Notes: generated by a model not told the origin, from the letters alone. A stretch of DNA of 64,000 nucleotides from GCA-002708315 sp963676635 (GCA_963676635.1 OY781105.1:1984001-2048000); one strand, 5' to 3'. Positions 1 to 9,485 are shown, counted from the stretch's first letter. Program-made: numbers and translations.

Positions 1-1719
1 ATTCTTTTTGATCAGATTCCTCTGAATAAGATCTCTGTATCAATGACAATGAACGGTGCTGTTCTTCCTGTGATGGCTTTCTACATTGTTGCCGCCCTTG
101 AACAGGGAGCTAAACTCGAAGAGCTGTCGGGAACAATCCAGAATGATATCCTTAAAGAGTTTATGGTGCGTAATACATACATTTACCCACCTGACCCATC
201 CATGCGTATTATCGCTGATATTTTCGAATACACTTCGAAGAATATGCCCAAGTTCAACTCCATATCCATTTCAGGGTATCATATCCAGGAAGCAGGTGCT
301 ACTGCTGATATTGAACTTGCTTACACCCTCGCTGATGGCCTTGATTATATTCGTACTGGACTTAAGGCAGGACTTAAAATTGATGACTTCGCACCACGAC
401 TGTCATTCTTCTGGGGTTCAGGAATGAATCACTTTATGGAGATTGCCAAATTGCGTGCCGGTCGTTTACTGTGGGCTAAAATTGTTAAACAGTTCAACCC
501 ACAGAATCCTAAGTCTATGGCATTGCGTACTCACACACAGACATCAGGATGGAGCCTTACAGAACAGGATCCTTTTAATAATGTTGCGCGTACGTGTATT
601 GAGGCTATGGGTGCTACTCTGGGTCATACTCAGTCGCTGCATACTAATGCCCTTGATGAGGCTATCGCCCTTCCAACAGATTTTTCTGCTCGTATCGCTC
701 GTAACACACAGATTTATATCCAGGAAGAAACAGAAATCTGCCGCTCGGTAGACCCATGGGCAGGTTCTTATTACATAGAAACTCTTACCAACGAACTCGT
801 TGACAAAGCCTGGGCTCACATACAGGAAATTGAAGAGATGGGTGGTATGGCTAAAGCTATCGAAACAGGTATCCCTAAGATGCGTATTGAAGAAGCTGCT
901 GCTCGTAAGCAAGCTCGTATCGACTCACATAAGGATGTTATCGTTGGTATTAATAAATATAAACTTGATAAGGAAGATCCTATCGACACTCTCGATATTG
1001 ACAACGCCGCTGTTCGTGAAGCACAGATTAATCGTCTTGAGAAACTTCGCGCTGAACGCGACAATGATGTTGTTCAGAGAAATCTGGAAGCCATTACCAA
1101 AGCTTGTGAAACAGGTGAGGGTAACCTTCTGGAGCTTGCTGTGGAAGCAGCTAAAAACCGTGCCAGTCTGGGTGAAATTTCTTACGCATGCGAAAAAGTT
1201 ATGGGAAGATATAAAGCTGTTATCAGATCTATCTCCGGTGTTTATGCTTCTGAAGCCGGAACCGACAACTCATTCAAAGAAGCTCATGAACTCGCCGACG
1301 AGTTTGCTGAACTTGAAGGACGTCGTCCAAGGATTATGATTGCTAAAATGGGTCAGGATGGCCACGACCGTGGTGCTAAGGTTGTTGCTACTGGCTATGC
1401 TGATATAGGTTTTGATGTTGATATCGGGCCATTGTTCCAAACACCGGCAGAAGCAGCTCGTCAGGCTGTGGAGAATGATGTTCATGTACTTGGTGTTTCA
1501 TCTCTTGCTGCCGGACATAAAACTCTTGTACCTCAGGTTATCGAAGAGTTGAAAAAACTTGATCGTGAAGATATCATGGTTATCGTAGGTGGTGTAATAC
1601 CTCCACAGGATTATCAGTTCCTTTATGATGCAGGTGTAGCCGCTATCTTCGGCCCCGGTACTGTTATTTCAGATGCCGGCATAAGCATGCTTAAGCTGCT
1701 TATTGAAGCAAGAAAATAG
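1..1719 (+). CDS. mutB: Methylmalonyl-CoA mutase large subunit, C-terminal 572 residues (5' end outside window)
   Basis: Adenosylcobalamin-dependent interconversion of succinyl-CoA and methylmalonyl-CoA in the cytosol, for propionate production or use and branched-chain amino acid breakdown. The reading frame is open from base 1, so the gene starts upstream; the ATG at 43 is internal. About 140 N-terminal residues are missing compared with the usual ~715. Seen: the barrel motif SVSMTMNGAVLPV at the start, the conserved RTHTQTSGWSLTEQDP block, and a C-terminal B12-binding domain with DxHxxG (DGHDRG, bases 1357-1374), the SSL turn and a GG turn before PPQDY. The small subunit gene would be expected just upstream. 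The gene ends in front of a strong hairpin and faces the fucose operon. The function is well supported. Confidence 0.96.
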   Translation: MLFDQIPLNKISVSMTMNGAVLPVMAFYIVAALEQGAKLEELSGTIQNDILKEFMVRNTYIYPPDPSMRIIADIFEYTSKNMPKFNSISISGYHIQEAGATADIELAYTLADGLDYIRTGLKAGLKIDDFAPRLSFFWGSGMNHFMEIAKLRAGRLLWAKIVKQFNPQNPKSMALRTHTQTSGWSLTEQDPFNNVARTCIEAMGATLGHTQSLHTNALDEAIALPTDFSARIARNTQIYIQEETEICRSVDPWAGSYYIETLTNELVDKAWAHIQEIEEMGGMAKAIETGIPKMRIEEAAARKQARIDSHKDVIVGINKYKLDKEDPIDTLDIDNAAVREAQINRLEKLRAERDNDVVQRNLEAITKACETGEGNLLELAVEAAKNRASLGEISYACEKVMGRYKAVIRSISGVYASEAGTDNSFKEAHELADEFAELEGRRPRIMIAKMGQDGHDRGAKVVATGYADIGFDVDIGPLFQTPAEAARQAVENDVHVLGVSSLAAGHKTLVPQVIEELKKLDREDIMVIVGGVIPPQDYQFLYDAGVAAIFGPGTVISDAGISMLKLLIEARK

Positions 1720-1727
1720 AAATCCCC

Positions 1728-1777
1728 ATGTTCAAGGTTCAAAGTTAGGACAAACCCCAACATTGAACCTTGAACAT
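1728..1777. terminator. 15-bp perfect hairpin built of heptamer repeats between convergent genes
   Basis: The arms ATGTTCAAGGTTCAA (1728-1742) and TTGAACCTTGAACAT (1763-1777) are perfectly complementary around a 20-nt loop. The hairpin lies 8 nt after the mutase stop and 20 nt before the end of the opposite aldolase gene. The right arm continues as further TTGAACN/TTAAACT heptamers to about 1797. There is no long T run, so termination is inferred from position and stability. Confidence 0.55.
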
Positions 1778-1797
1778 TAAACTTTGAACTTTAAACT

Positions 1798-2586
1798 CTA
1801 AGTAAACTGTTCCAGATCTTTCATCTCTTCATCGCTTAGCCCTACAGGTTCAAAACCAGCAGACCATGCAGTAAACAGAAGCTTTGCTCCTTTGTTGGCT
1901 ACATCCAGATAATCGAAAGCCCGCACAGCATCTTCACCTGTGGCCAAAGCTCCATGTTTTTCCCAGAGACATACATTATGATCCCTTAACCCTTCCAGAG
2001 TCCTGTCGGCAAGACGCTCTGAACTTGGTAACTCATATGGTGTACAATAAATCCCTTTAGGTACAAAAACACGTATCTCCGGACACATCTTCCATAATGA
2101 ATGATTCAGCTTATCCTGATCTTTAAAAAGAGTATGATGACTGAGTACAATCAACTCAATAGGATGAGTATGAACAATTGCCTTGTGCCCAGGATTGTTT
2201 ATGTTATTAAAGTGATGTATCTTAACATGAGAGATTAGTTCGCTCGTAGGTCTGAAACCATCCTGCTTTCCACCCCAAACAATAGAATACCCACTGGCAT
2301 CATTATTGATTTTAATAATACAGGCAGCCTCTTCCACACGGTTTACCAGATATCTTAGATGACATCCCGTACCACTAATAAAAAGCACATAGCCAGCTAC
2401 CTCTTCCGGAAAGGAAAAACTAACAAACCTTTTTTCTTCATCAAATTCATAATCCTGAAAATATTCTGTGAGATTAACACTGATGTTGCCTGCATTTCTT
2501 TCAGCCCATTCTCTTTCCCACAGATATCCTGCAACTTCAGATACTTTATCTATCTCACTTTTTACTTTCTCCGGTAATACTATCAT
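1798..2586 (-). CDS. rhaD: Class II aldolase, rhamnulose/fuculose-1-phosphate aldolase (RhaD type)
   Basis: Zinc-dependent retro-aldol cleavage of a 6-deoxyketose-1-phosphate to dihydroxyacetone phosphate and L-lactaldehyde. The 262 residues resemble RhaD (about 274 aa) more than FucA (about 215 aa). Seen: ERNAGNISV near residue 29, the SGTGCHLR phosphate loop near 71, catalytic E116 in TSEL, and putative zinc ligands H139 and H141 (VHTHP) and H211. These match E. coli RhaD E117/H141/H143/H212 almost position for position. It is the last gene of an operon whose other members handle L-fucose, so its working substrate here is probably L-fuculose-1-phosphate. The sequence alone does not separate the two sugars. 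Confidence 0.9.
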   Translation of the reverse strand: MIVLPEKVKSEIDKVSEVAGYLWEREWAERNAGNISVNLTEYFQDYEFDEEKRFVSFSFPEEVAGYVLFISGTGCHLRYLVNRVEEAACIIKINNDASGYSIVWGGKQDGFRPTSELISHVKIHHFNNINNPGHKAIVHTHPIELIVLSHHTLFKDQDKLNHSLWKMCPEIRVFVPKGIYCTPYELPSSERLADRTLEGLRDHNVCLWEKHGALATGEDAVRAFDYLDVANKGAKLLFTAWSAGFEPVGLSDEEMKDLEQFT

Positions 2587-2593
2587 AATTTTA

Positions 2594-3907
2594 CTATTTC
2601 TCTGAATTATTAATCATTAACTTTTGAGACTGTAATGTGCGGTAAGCATAAACACAAATTACTACAAAACAAAATAGCGGAAGCACAAAGGAGAAGTTAA
2701 CGGCTGGCAAAAGCCCAACCTGACCCAAATCGATAATTGCTCCCTGTAAAGGTGGCATCAATGCACCACCCACGATTGCCATAACCAGTCCGGCTGCTCC
2801 TAAAGTAGCATCCTGCTTTACATCTTCCAGTGCTATTCCATATATTGTTGGAAACATAAGCGACATAAATGCTGATGTAAGTATCAGGCAATACAGCCCG
2901 GCCATTCCCTGAATAAGTATTACGCCGCTCATGGAGACCATTCCTCCCACCGCGAATATCATCAGCAGTTTTGCAGGCTTAACATATTTCATAATTGCAG
3001 TACTTATAAACCTGCTGGCAAGGAAAATACTCATTGCAATAATGTTGTACATCTGAGCCGTAGCCTTATCGATACCAAGATTTTCAGCATATTGAATAAT
3101 AAACGTCCAGCTCATTATCTGCACTGCGACATAAAATACTTGTGCAATAACACCTTCTCTGTAAATCTTATTTTTAATCAAACGGCGGAAAGACTGCAAA
3201 GGGTGTATCTCTTCTGTTTGTCCGGTTTGAGGCATCTTTACAAGAGCTATAACCACAAACATAACAAGCACCACAATCCCCAGAATAACATATGGATCAC
3301 GTATCACCAGTAAGTCATTGGCACGAATGGAGGCTTTTGTTATATCATCAAGAGAAGAGAATATCAATTCCCCTGACGCATTTCTCTGTTTGTCAGATTC
3401 CAGTGCCGCCAGTATTACTGTTGACGCCACATACATACCGAGCAGCGATCCCATGGGATTAAAAGCCTGTGCTAAATTAAGCCTGCGTGTGGATGTTTCC
3501 TTTGATCCCAGTGACAGGATAAAAGGGTTTGCTGTAGTCTCCAGAAAAGCAAGCCCGAATGTAAGAATGTAATAAGAAACCAAGAAGAACCCAAAGGCCT
3601 GATACTGTGCGGCAGGCCAGAACAACAACGCACCAGTAGCATACAGTAGCAAACCTAACAAGATACCTTTCTTATAACTATATTTCTGCACAAATAATGC
3701 GGCAGGAATTGCCATAGTTGCATAACCACCATAAAAAGCAAATTGTACTAGCGATGCTTTGGCATTTGATATTTCCATTATCGTTTTAAACGCTGCCACC
3801 ATGGGATTGGTAATATCGTTGGCAAATCCCCACAATGCGAACAAGCTGGTGATTAGAATAAACGGCAGGAGGTATCTCTTCTCTACTACTTTTGTTTTAA
3901 CAGACAT
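2594..3907 (-). CDS. fucP: L-fucose:H+ symporter, major facilitator superfamily
   Basis: Inner-membrane sugar/proton symporter of the FucP family, 437 residues with about 12 hydrophobic helices and a short cytoplasmic N-terminus. Seen: the early FALWGFANDITNPMVAAFK helix typical of FucP, a GGYATMAIPAALF stretch in helix 2, and FLETTANPFILSLG in helix 4-5. It sits 7 nt upstream of the aldolase gene and 10 nt after the mutarotase gene in a tight operon. Related transporters carry glucose, galactose or N-acetylglucosamine; fucose is inferred from the isomerase and mutarotase beside it. Confidence 0.93.
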   Translation of the reverse strand: MSVKTKVVEKRYLLPFILITSLFALWGFANDITNPMVAAFKTIMEISNAKASLVQFAFYGGYATMAIPAALFVQKYSYKKGILLGLLLYATGALLFWPAAQYQAFGFFLVSYYILTFGLAFLETTANPFILSLGSKETSTRRLNLAQAFNPMGSLLGMYVASTVILAALESDKQRNASGELIFSSLDDITKASIRANDLLVIRDPYVILGIVVLVMFVVIALVKMPQTGQTEEIHPLQSFRRLIKNKIYREGVIAQVFYVAVQIMSWTFIIQYAENLGIDKATAQMYNIIAMSIFLASRFISTAIMKYVKPAKLLMIFAVGGMVSMSGVILIQGMAGLYCLILTSAFMSLMFPTIYGIALEDVKQDATLGAAGLVMAIVGGALMPPLQGAIIDLGQVGLLPAVNFSFVLPLFCFVVICVYAYRTLQSQKLMINNSEK

Positions 3908-3917
3908 AAGCTAAAGA

Positions 3918-4352
3918 TTAATCGATTGGTATAACTCCCTTTTTCAGGATAATATTTCCATATTTTGCTGTCTCGCCTGTTGCAACAACAGCGAATGCCG
4001 ATTTAGATCTTTCATAAAAAGCAAAACGATCGATGCGTCCTGCACTTTTCACTGAAGGATCGCTCTTTCTTATACTGGCAATATAACGACTCTCCACTGC
4101 CGGATCCAGATAATCACCTTCCACAGCGCTCATCATAATAACAGGATCAACAACATAGCTGTCGAGTTCAAATAAAGGCATTATTGCTTCCAGAAGCTCA
4201 GTGATCTTTATTCCATCAGCCCGTACCACATTATCATTATAGGAGTGAGCAGGAAAGTGAGCATCAGCAAGAACAATCTCGTCACCATGCCCCATTCTGT
4301 ACAGTACTGATAACAATTCCGGACTTAACACCGGCGATATTCCTTTTAACAT
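3918..4352 (-). CDS. fucU: L-fucose mutarotase (RbsD/FucU family)
   Basis: Interconverts alpha and beta anomers of L-fucose so that imported sugar can enter the isomerase. The ATG at 4352 (MLKGISPVLSPELL) gives 144 residues, close to the ~140 of the family. The longer open frame up to 4412 would overlap the kinase gene and adds a tail not found in the family. Seen: the RMGHGDEIVLADAHFPA motif with its His/Asp pair, and a C-terminal FAVVATGETAKYGNIILKKG block characteristic of FucU. The start lies 7 nt after the kinase stop. Confidence 0.93.
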   Translation of the reverse strand: MLKGISPVLSPELLSVLYRMGHGDEIVLADAHFPAHSYNDNVVRADGIKITELLEAIMPLFELDSYVVDPVIMMSAVEGDYLDPAVESRYIASIRKSDPSVKSAGRIDRFAFYERSKSAFAVVATGETAKYGNIILKKGVIPID

Positions 4353-4359
4353 AGTCTCA

Positions 4360-5829
4360 TTATTTTGCTTTAAAAGTAAGATATCTTTTATAAAGATCAT
4401 TATAAACAGCACTATTTTCTGATGGATAAATCAGCTCAGGCTTATAATCAATGTTTTCACGCATATCTTCGGGACTTACATGTGGCTGCAATCCAGCAAA
4501 GACAAAGAAAGAAGCACCCAGTACAGTAGTCTCTTTCTGATCAATCAGCTGAACAGGAACATTACATACATCGGCACGTATCTGATTCCACAGTTTGTTT
4601 TTAGAACCACCACCAACACATATAATCTTATCTGTTTTAAAGCTACCAGCCTTCTCCAGTGCTTCCATGCCTTCGCGCAAGCGGCAAGAAAGGCCTTCAA
4701 GAAAGGCCCTGTATAATTTTCCCCGCCCTGTATTTATTGATAAACCAGATATTACTCCTCCTTTATTATTATCACCATCATAAAAAGCGGGGTCAACAAT
4801 CAGTCCATCACATCCCGGGTCTTCATCCTGCGCCTCTCCTATCATGGTGTTATAAAGATTATCGCCTGTTAAACCGGAATAGAAATGCCCGGAGAACCAC
4901 TCAAGCACTCCGGATCCCAGCCAATTCTGTCCAATATTATAATACCCCGGGATAGCATCTGCTTCAGTAGTGAGATTATTGTCGAACCCGAAGTCAGAAG
5001 CAGAAAAGCAGTCACTTCTTGTCATTAATACCTCCCACGTACCAGAGCTCAACACAGGCTGATTCAATTTAGCCCCTGAGCCAAAAACAGCGAACTGAGT
5101 ATCATGTCCGGCAAAGAATACCGGTGTCCCCACAGGAAGTCCGGTAATTACAGATGCCTTGCTGGTTACTTTACCAGCATTGTCACCCGGATTAACCAAC
5201 TCACCAAAAACAGAAGCATCAAAACCCAGAGCATTCATAATCTTTGTTGAGAATTCTCTGCTCCTCAAATCAGCAAGCATTGATGTACCCATCATGGTAG
5301 TATCATTCATTATAACACCAGTCAACCTGCTTATTAACAATGAAGTTATAAAAACAAAGCTATGCGATTTCTCAATAATCTCCGGTTTGTTTTCCTTAAA
5401 CCAAATAAGTTTATTAATAGTATTAAAAGCGAAGGGATAAACACCACTTATATTATAAAGCTCCTGCAAAGAAATATAATCATCAATATTCTTCATTATT
5501 GGAGCAGTACGCATACATTGCCATGATATAACAGGATAAGTCGGGTTACCGGATTCATCCACGAAAGTACCATCAACACCAAATGTAGTTACAGTAACAC
5601 CTGCAATTCTGTTTGAATCTATATCATTAATAACATCCTTACATGCCAGTGAAAGCTTATTCCATATTTTATCCACATCCCATATTCTACCATTCTCCAA
5701 AAACGGATCATCGTCAGTTTCATTGGCATAAGACCGGGAGGCTACAATTTTTCCCGTACTGTTAACTGCAACAGTCCTGACATTAGTAGCCCCAACATCC
5801 ATTACTATGGCAATATCCTTTTGTAACAT
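4360..5829 (-). CDS. fucK: L-fuculokinase/rhamnulokinase, FGGY family
   Basis: ATP-dependent phosphorylation of L-fuculose (or L-rhamnulose) at O1 in the cytosol. The protein has 489 residues with the two-lobed FGGY carbohydrate kinase fold. Seen: the N-terminal phosphate loop DVGATNVRTVAV (residues ~11-22), FGVDGTFVDESG, the second-lobe nucleotide motif AGHDTQFAVFGSG, and GGGSKNKLWNQIRADV near residue 415. It lies 4 nt after fucI and 7 nt before fucU. Family members are hard to assign to fuculose or rhamnulose from sequence; the flanking fucI and fucU favour fuculose. Confidence 0.88.
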   Translation of the reverse strand: MLQKDIAIVMDVGATNVRTVAVNSTGKIVASRSYANETDDDPFLENGRIWDVDKIWNKLSLACKDVINDIDSNRIAGVTVTTFGVDGTFVDESGNPTYPVISWQCMRTAPIMKNIDDYISLQELYNISGVYPFAFNTINKLIWFKENKPEIIEKSHSFVFITSLLISRLTGVIMNDTTMMGTSMLADLRSREFSTKIMNALGFDASVFGELVNPGDNAGKVTSKASVITGLPVGTPVFFAGHDTQFAVFGSGAKLNQPVLSSGTWEVLMTRSDCFSASDFGFDNNLTTEADAIPGYYNIGQNWLGSGVLEWFSGHFYSGLTGDNLYNTMIGEAQDEDPGCDGLIVDPAFYDGDNNKGGVISGLSINTGRGKLYRAFLEGLSCRLREGMEALEKAGSFKTDKIICVGGGSKNKLWNQIRADVCNVPVQLIDQKETTVLGASFFVFAGLQPHVSPEDMRENIDYKPELIYPSENSAVYNDLYKRYLTFKAK

Positions 5830-5833
5830 ATGG

Positions 5834-7621
5834 CTATTCTATTCCGTACAGCGGACCGTAAGTATTACAAGCCCTGAAGTCTGAACCCTCTTTATTTTCT
5901 CCGAAAGATGCCCATGCTGAAGGTCTGAATACCTTATCATCGTCAACATTATGCATATTAACAGGGATTCGTAACATCGACGCCAAAGTTATTAAATCTG
6001 CGCCAATATGACCAAAGCTTATAGCACCATGATTAGCTCCCCAGTTTGCCATAACAGCATATACGTCTTTAAATGCACCATTACCGTTAGTCCTTGGCAC
6101 AAACCATGTGGTAGGCCATGTTGGGTTAGTCCTTTCATCGAGGATAGCATGCACATCTTTGGGCAGCTCTACCGTCCATCCTTCTGCAATCTGCAACACA
6201 GGCCCCTGACCTTTAACAAGATTAATCCTGCACATAGTAACAGGCATCTCACCACTAGTCTTGAATTGTGAAGAAAAACCACCTCCTCTGAAATACTCTC
6301 TGTCGGCCTGAGGCCATAAGGTATTATCCAGACATTTCTGAACTTCATCACCGGTAATCTCCCAGAAAGGTTTCATTGCAGGATTTCCTTTACTGTCACT
6401 TTGTTGTGCAGTAGCATCGAGAGTTGTGGACCCTGAGTTGATAAGATGAATGATACCATTTGCGGCTTTTCCTTCCAGCTTTTTGCCTGTAACACGTTCC
6501 ACAGCCTCCGGACTCCAGAATGTTCTCACATCAGAAAATATCTGGGCGGTGTTTGTAAGAAGATGACCAAACAACATGGAAGCACCATTCAGACTATCAT
6601 TCTCAGTTGCAAATACGAACGCCTCACGAATGCCGTTCCAGTCGAATGATGAGTTTAATACAGCTTCAGTAAAGTCAGCATTAGGCTGATAGTCGGTCCA
6701 CTGTCGTTGTCCCTGAAATCCACCAAGGATAGCATTCCTGCCCAACCCTTCTTCATGATATCCTTTGTCGATAACATTCTTATTACCAATCATCATATCA
6801 CGGCATATCAGCGTCATTTTAGCCACCATCTCCCATTCTCTGTTCTTCTGTTCTTCATCGGCTCGGTTATGAGACTTGTTCCTGTCTTCACCTTCTTTAC
6901 AGTTTTCTTTTATCCATGCGAGAGCCTTCTCATATTCCTCTTCATCATAGATTTTCTCGTCAATACGTCTGAGTATCTCAACAGATTCCACAAATACAGT
7001 ACGTATTCCCAGATAATCCTGAAAGAATTCAGAGTCAACCATAGAGCCGGCAATACCCATAGAGCTATATCCTATTGATAAGTACGACTTACCTTTCATC
7101 TGAGCCACTGCAAGGGCAGCCCTTGTAAACCTTAGTATCTTTTCCTTAACATCATCCGGAATATTTGTATCACCAGCATCCTGTACATCACGACCATAGA
7201 TTCCAAACGTCGGCAGTCCTTTCTGTGAATATCCGGCTAATGCAGCTGCCAGATAAACAGCCCCCGGACGTTCAGTACCATTAAATCCCCATACAGCTTT
7301 TGGGTTCAGAGGATCTGTATCCATTACTTCAGTGCCATAGCACCAGCATGGGGTTACAGTAAGAGAAACACCCACGCCATTCTTTCTGAATTTATCGGCA
7401 CACATGGCAGCCTCAGCAACGCCGCCAATGCATATATCAGCAATTACACATTCTACTGTTTCGCCACCTGGAAATCTTAAGTTTTCCTCAATAAACTGTG
7501 CTGCAGCCTTAGCCATATCCATTACCTGTGACTCAAGGGATTCACGTACACCACGTTCCCTTCCATCAATAACAGGCCTTATTCCTACCTTCGGCAAATC
7601 ACCAATTAGTCTGTTAGCCAT
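5834..7621 (-). CDS. fucI: L-fucose isomerase
   Basis: Mn2+-dependent isomerisation of L-fucose to L-fuculose (also D-arabinose). The 595 residues compare with 591 in E. coli. The three metal ligands of the family are present with a constant +3 offset: E340 (E337), D364 (D361) and H531 (H528). Seen around them: ATENDSLNGASMLFG, FSDVRTFWSPEAV and ANWGANHGAISFGHIGADL. It is the first gene of the fucose operon and is divergent from the AraC regulator 116 bp away. The assignment is firm. Confidence 0.97.
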   Translation of the reverse strand: MANRLIGDLPKVGIRPVIDGRERGVRESLESQVMDMAKAAAQFIEENLRFPGGETVECVIADICIGGVAEAAMCADKFRKNGVGVSLTVTPCWCYGTEVMDTDPLNPKAVWGFNGTERPGAVYLAAALAGYSQKGLPTFGIYGRDVQDAGDTNIPDDVKEKILRFTRAALAVAQMKGKSYLSIGYSSMGIAGSMVDSEFFQDYLGIRTVFVESVEILRRIDEKIYDEEEYEKALAWIKENCKEGEDRNKSHNRADEEQKNREWEMVAKMTLICRDMMIGNKNVIDKGYHEEGLGRNAILGGFQGQRQWTDYQPNADFTEAVLNSSFDWNGIREAFVFATENDSLNGASMLFGHLLTNTAQIFSDVRTFWSPEAVERVTGKKLEGKAANGIIHLINSGSTTLDATAQQSDSKGNPAMKPFWEITGDEVQKCLDNTLWPQADREYFRGGGFSSQFKTSGEMPVTMCRINLVKGQGPVLQIAEGWTVELPKDVHAILDERTNPTWPTTWFVPRTNGNGAFKDVYAVMANWGANHGAISFGHIGADLITLASMLRIPVNMHNVDDDKVFRPSAWASFGENKEGSDFRACNTYGPLYGIE

Positions 7622-7704
7622 TATGTTCTGATTTTTGTGAATATCTAATTATTATGTTTACAAAAGTGGTATAATCCTGTGGTCTATAAAATGTTCAAAA
7701 TAAC

Positions 7705-7712
7705 TATATTTG
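7705..7712 (+). promoter_or_regulatory. Candidate -7 box of the AraC regulator in the divergent fuc promoter region
   Basis: TATATTTG matches the Bacteroidota -7 consensus TAnnTTTG and lies 24 nt before the TTG start of the regulator. No clear -33 TTTG is placed at the usual distance. The whole 115-bp gap 7622-7736 must hold the promoters of both fucI and the regulator and the regulator's binding sites. No obvious long palindrome was found in it. Confidence 0.45.
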
Positions 7713-7736
7713 TATCTGTTTTAAACATCAATACAT

Positions 7737-8642
7737 TTGAACTTACATAAAAAGATACCAGACAAAGGAGATCCTTCAGATGTTCTTCAGCTGTTCCCAA
7801 ATTATAATCTTCAACTTCACTGCTGCAGATACTGGTGGCTTCAAAACTGGGAATTCAAAGAGTTAAATTTTCCTTACTGGCGCATTTATCACAACACCAA
7901 TGAGGGAGCTTACATATATTATCAGAACAAGGAATATGCGCTGACTCCTGATAAAGTAATTATGATTGCACCAAACACCTCATATGCCACACATCTGCTC
8001 GATTATGCTATTCCTGAACGCGAATACTGTATAAACGGAGGCAGGGTCAGTTCTGAGTTCTCAGAAAAAACAGCGATAGAAAGCAATTACATATTGCACC
8101 TGTTTATCCATTTTAACATTGGCTTACCTTATGATAATGTTGCACCTGGTATTTACATCTACAACATAACAGACCACCTGCAGGATAAGATTAATATTAT
8201 AAAAAACCATCTCAATAATGACCACAGCAAATTCAGTTTCTATACACGACTTGCAATCCAGTCGCTTATTGATGACTTGCTGATGAGCCTGCCTCAAAAA
8301 AGCTGGGAATTGATAACACATGATTTCAGGATTCTGAAGGTTCTTGGTCACATTGAAGATAACCTGAATTGCAATCTGGATAACACAAGCTTATCCGCCG
8401 TAAGCGGAATGGCTACCAATGCTTTTAACAGGCTATTCAAGGATGAAATAGGATTATCGCCACAGCGGTATGTGAAAAAGAAACGCATTGACAAAGCATG
8501 TGTGCTACTACACCATTCGAGCCTTTCCATAAATGATATCGCCACACAAACAGGCTTCTCCGATCGTTATCACTTTTCCAGAATATTCAAAGAGGTAACA
8601 GATTTTTCACCGGCAAAGTATAAAAGAAGGTTTAACGTTTAA
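7737..8642 (+). CDS. AraC-family transcriptional regulator of the fucose operon
   Basis: 301 residues with an N-terminal cupin-like sugar-sensing half (about 1-170) and a C-terminal pair of helix-turn-helix motifs (about 200-300). The family signature GFSDRYHFSRIFKEVTDFSPAKYK lies at the C-terminus. The frame has no ATG before residue 77. A TTG at 7737 is the only plausible start, because an in-frame stop lies at 7722. It is divergent from fucI, the usual position for the activator of a sugar operon, so L-fucose or a metabolite is the likely effector (inference). Confidence 0.88.
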   Translation: MNLHKKIPDKGDPSDVLQLFPNYNLQLHCCRYWWLQNWEFKELNFPYWRIYHNTNEGAYIYYQNKEYALTPDKVIMIAPNTSYATHLLDYAIPEREYCINGGRVSSEFSEKTAIESNYILHLFIHFNIGLPYDNVAPGIYIYNITDHLQDKINIIKNHLNNDHSKFSFYTRLAIQSLIDDLLMSLPQKSWELITHDFRILKVLGHIEDNLNCNLDNTSLSAVSGMATNAFNRLFKDEIGLSPQRYVKKKRIDKACVLLHHSSLSINDIATQTGFSDRYHFSRIFKEVTDFSPAKYKRRFNV

Positions 8643-8733
8643 AACAATTTCATTACTCAGAAATTTAACCTTGAACCTTTAAATATTTTCCATATTTTTA
8701 CAGCAATAAACACAACCTGATATATTTAGATTT

Positions 8734-9459
8734 ATGAGAAACTTAATATTATTATTAACCGTAATTTTTATTGCCGGATGTCAGAACATGCAACAAAAAG
8801 AACAAGCCGGACCATGGAATGAGAGATATGATTTCATTTACGAACTACCACCGATTATCTATCACTATGATCATGGTATGCTGGCAGGAAGTTATCCCCC
8901 GGGAGTTGAAACCACCAAAGTAAGTTTTAATGATGTTTGTAACTATATGGGACATGTTTGCTTATGTGGTGCCGGTGGTTATAAAATTGCTGAAAAGGCT
9001 GTTGATGCTCTTGCCGGTCCGGGTGAAAATCTTGAGAAAGGAGACTTTATAATTATAAGTAGCCGTGATCATTCTGTGAGCGATGTAATAGCATTTACTC
9101 TGGGACTGAGTAAAAGGAATAATCCTGATAAAAATCAATATTTCATCGACTCTGAAATTGAAGCCCCGAAAAGGGAGTATCATTATTATATTGCTTTCCC
9201 GGAAAAGGAAAAAGCTGTTCATGTAATCTATCGCAAGCACTTGCTTATTGGTAATGAAGAAATGGACAAACTCTGGAAAGTAGAACTTGCGTTTGAAGAT
9301 GACCCTGCTTCAGTTAAGGAAAGTGACAAGAAGCTTTACAGTGATGTAATGTTTGATATGGTAAGTAACGTACTACTTGATAAAAAAGAAGGACTCATTG
9401 AGGTAGAGCCTGTTGAGTATAGCGAATTCACATCACGACTGAATTCTGTTAAAGATTAA
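8734..9459 (+). CDS. Lipoprotein with an FmdE-like domain
   Basis: 241 residues. A signal sequence ends in a lipobox with Cys16 (FIAGC), so export and lipid anchoring are likely. Residues 64-125 resemble the FmdE/FwdE family (formylmethanofuran dehydrogenase subunit E-like), whose core is a GHxCxG metal-binding motif followed by GxxxAxxAxxxL. Here the motif is MGHVCLCGAGGYKIAEKAV with H74, C76 and C78. A second family block, normally rich in Cys/Asp, is replaced by SSRDHSVSDVIAFTLGL. FmdE domains in non-methanogens have no settled role. It stands alone between the fucose regulator and an insertion sequence. The fold assignment is by motif only. Confidence 0.6.
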   Translation: MRNLILLLTVIFIAGCQNMQQKEQAGPWNERYDFIYELPPIIYHYDHGMLAGSYPPGVETTKVSFNDVCNYMGHVCLCGAGGYKIAEKAVDALAGPGENLEKGDFIIISSRDHSVSDVIAFTLGLSKRNNPDKNQYFIDSEIEAPKREYHYYIAFPEKEKAVHVIYRKHLLIGNEEMDKLWKVELAFEDDPASVKESDKKLYSDVMFDMVSNVLLDKKEGLIEVEPVEYSEFTSRLNSVKD

Positions 9460-9472
9460 CGAATTAATATAA

Positions 9473-9485
9473 AAGGTTCAATGTT
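9473..9485 (+). repeat. Left arm of a heptamer-repeat hairpin split by the IS element
   Basis: AAGGTTCAATGTT is the exact reverse complement of 11065-11077. Without the 1.5-kb insertion the two arms would lie about 68 nt apart between the convergent lipoprotein and fucosidase genes, as in the intact hairpin at 1728-1777. Confidence 0.6.

Noticed and set aside
800..1339. 179-codon frame inside methylmalonyl-CoA mutase
   Set aside because: Alternative frame of a conserved gene with no domain.
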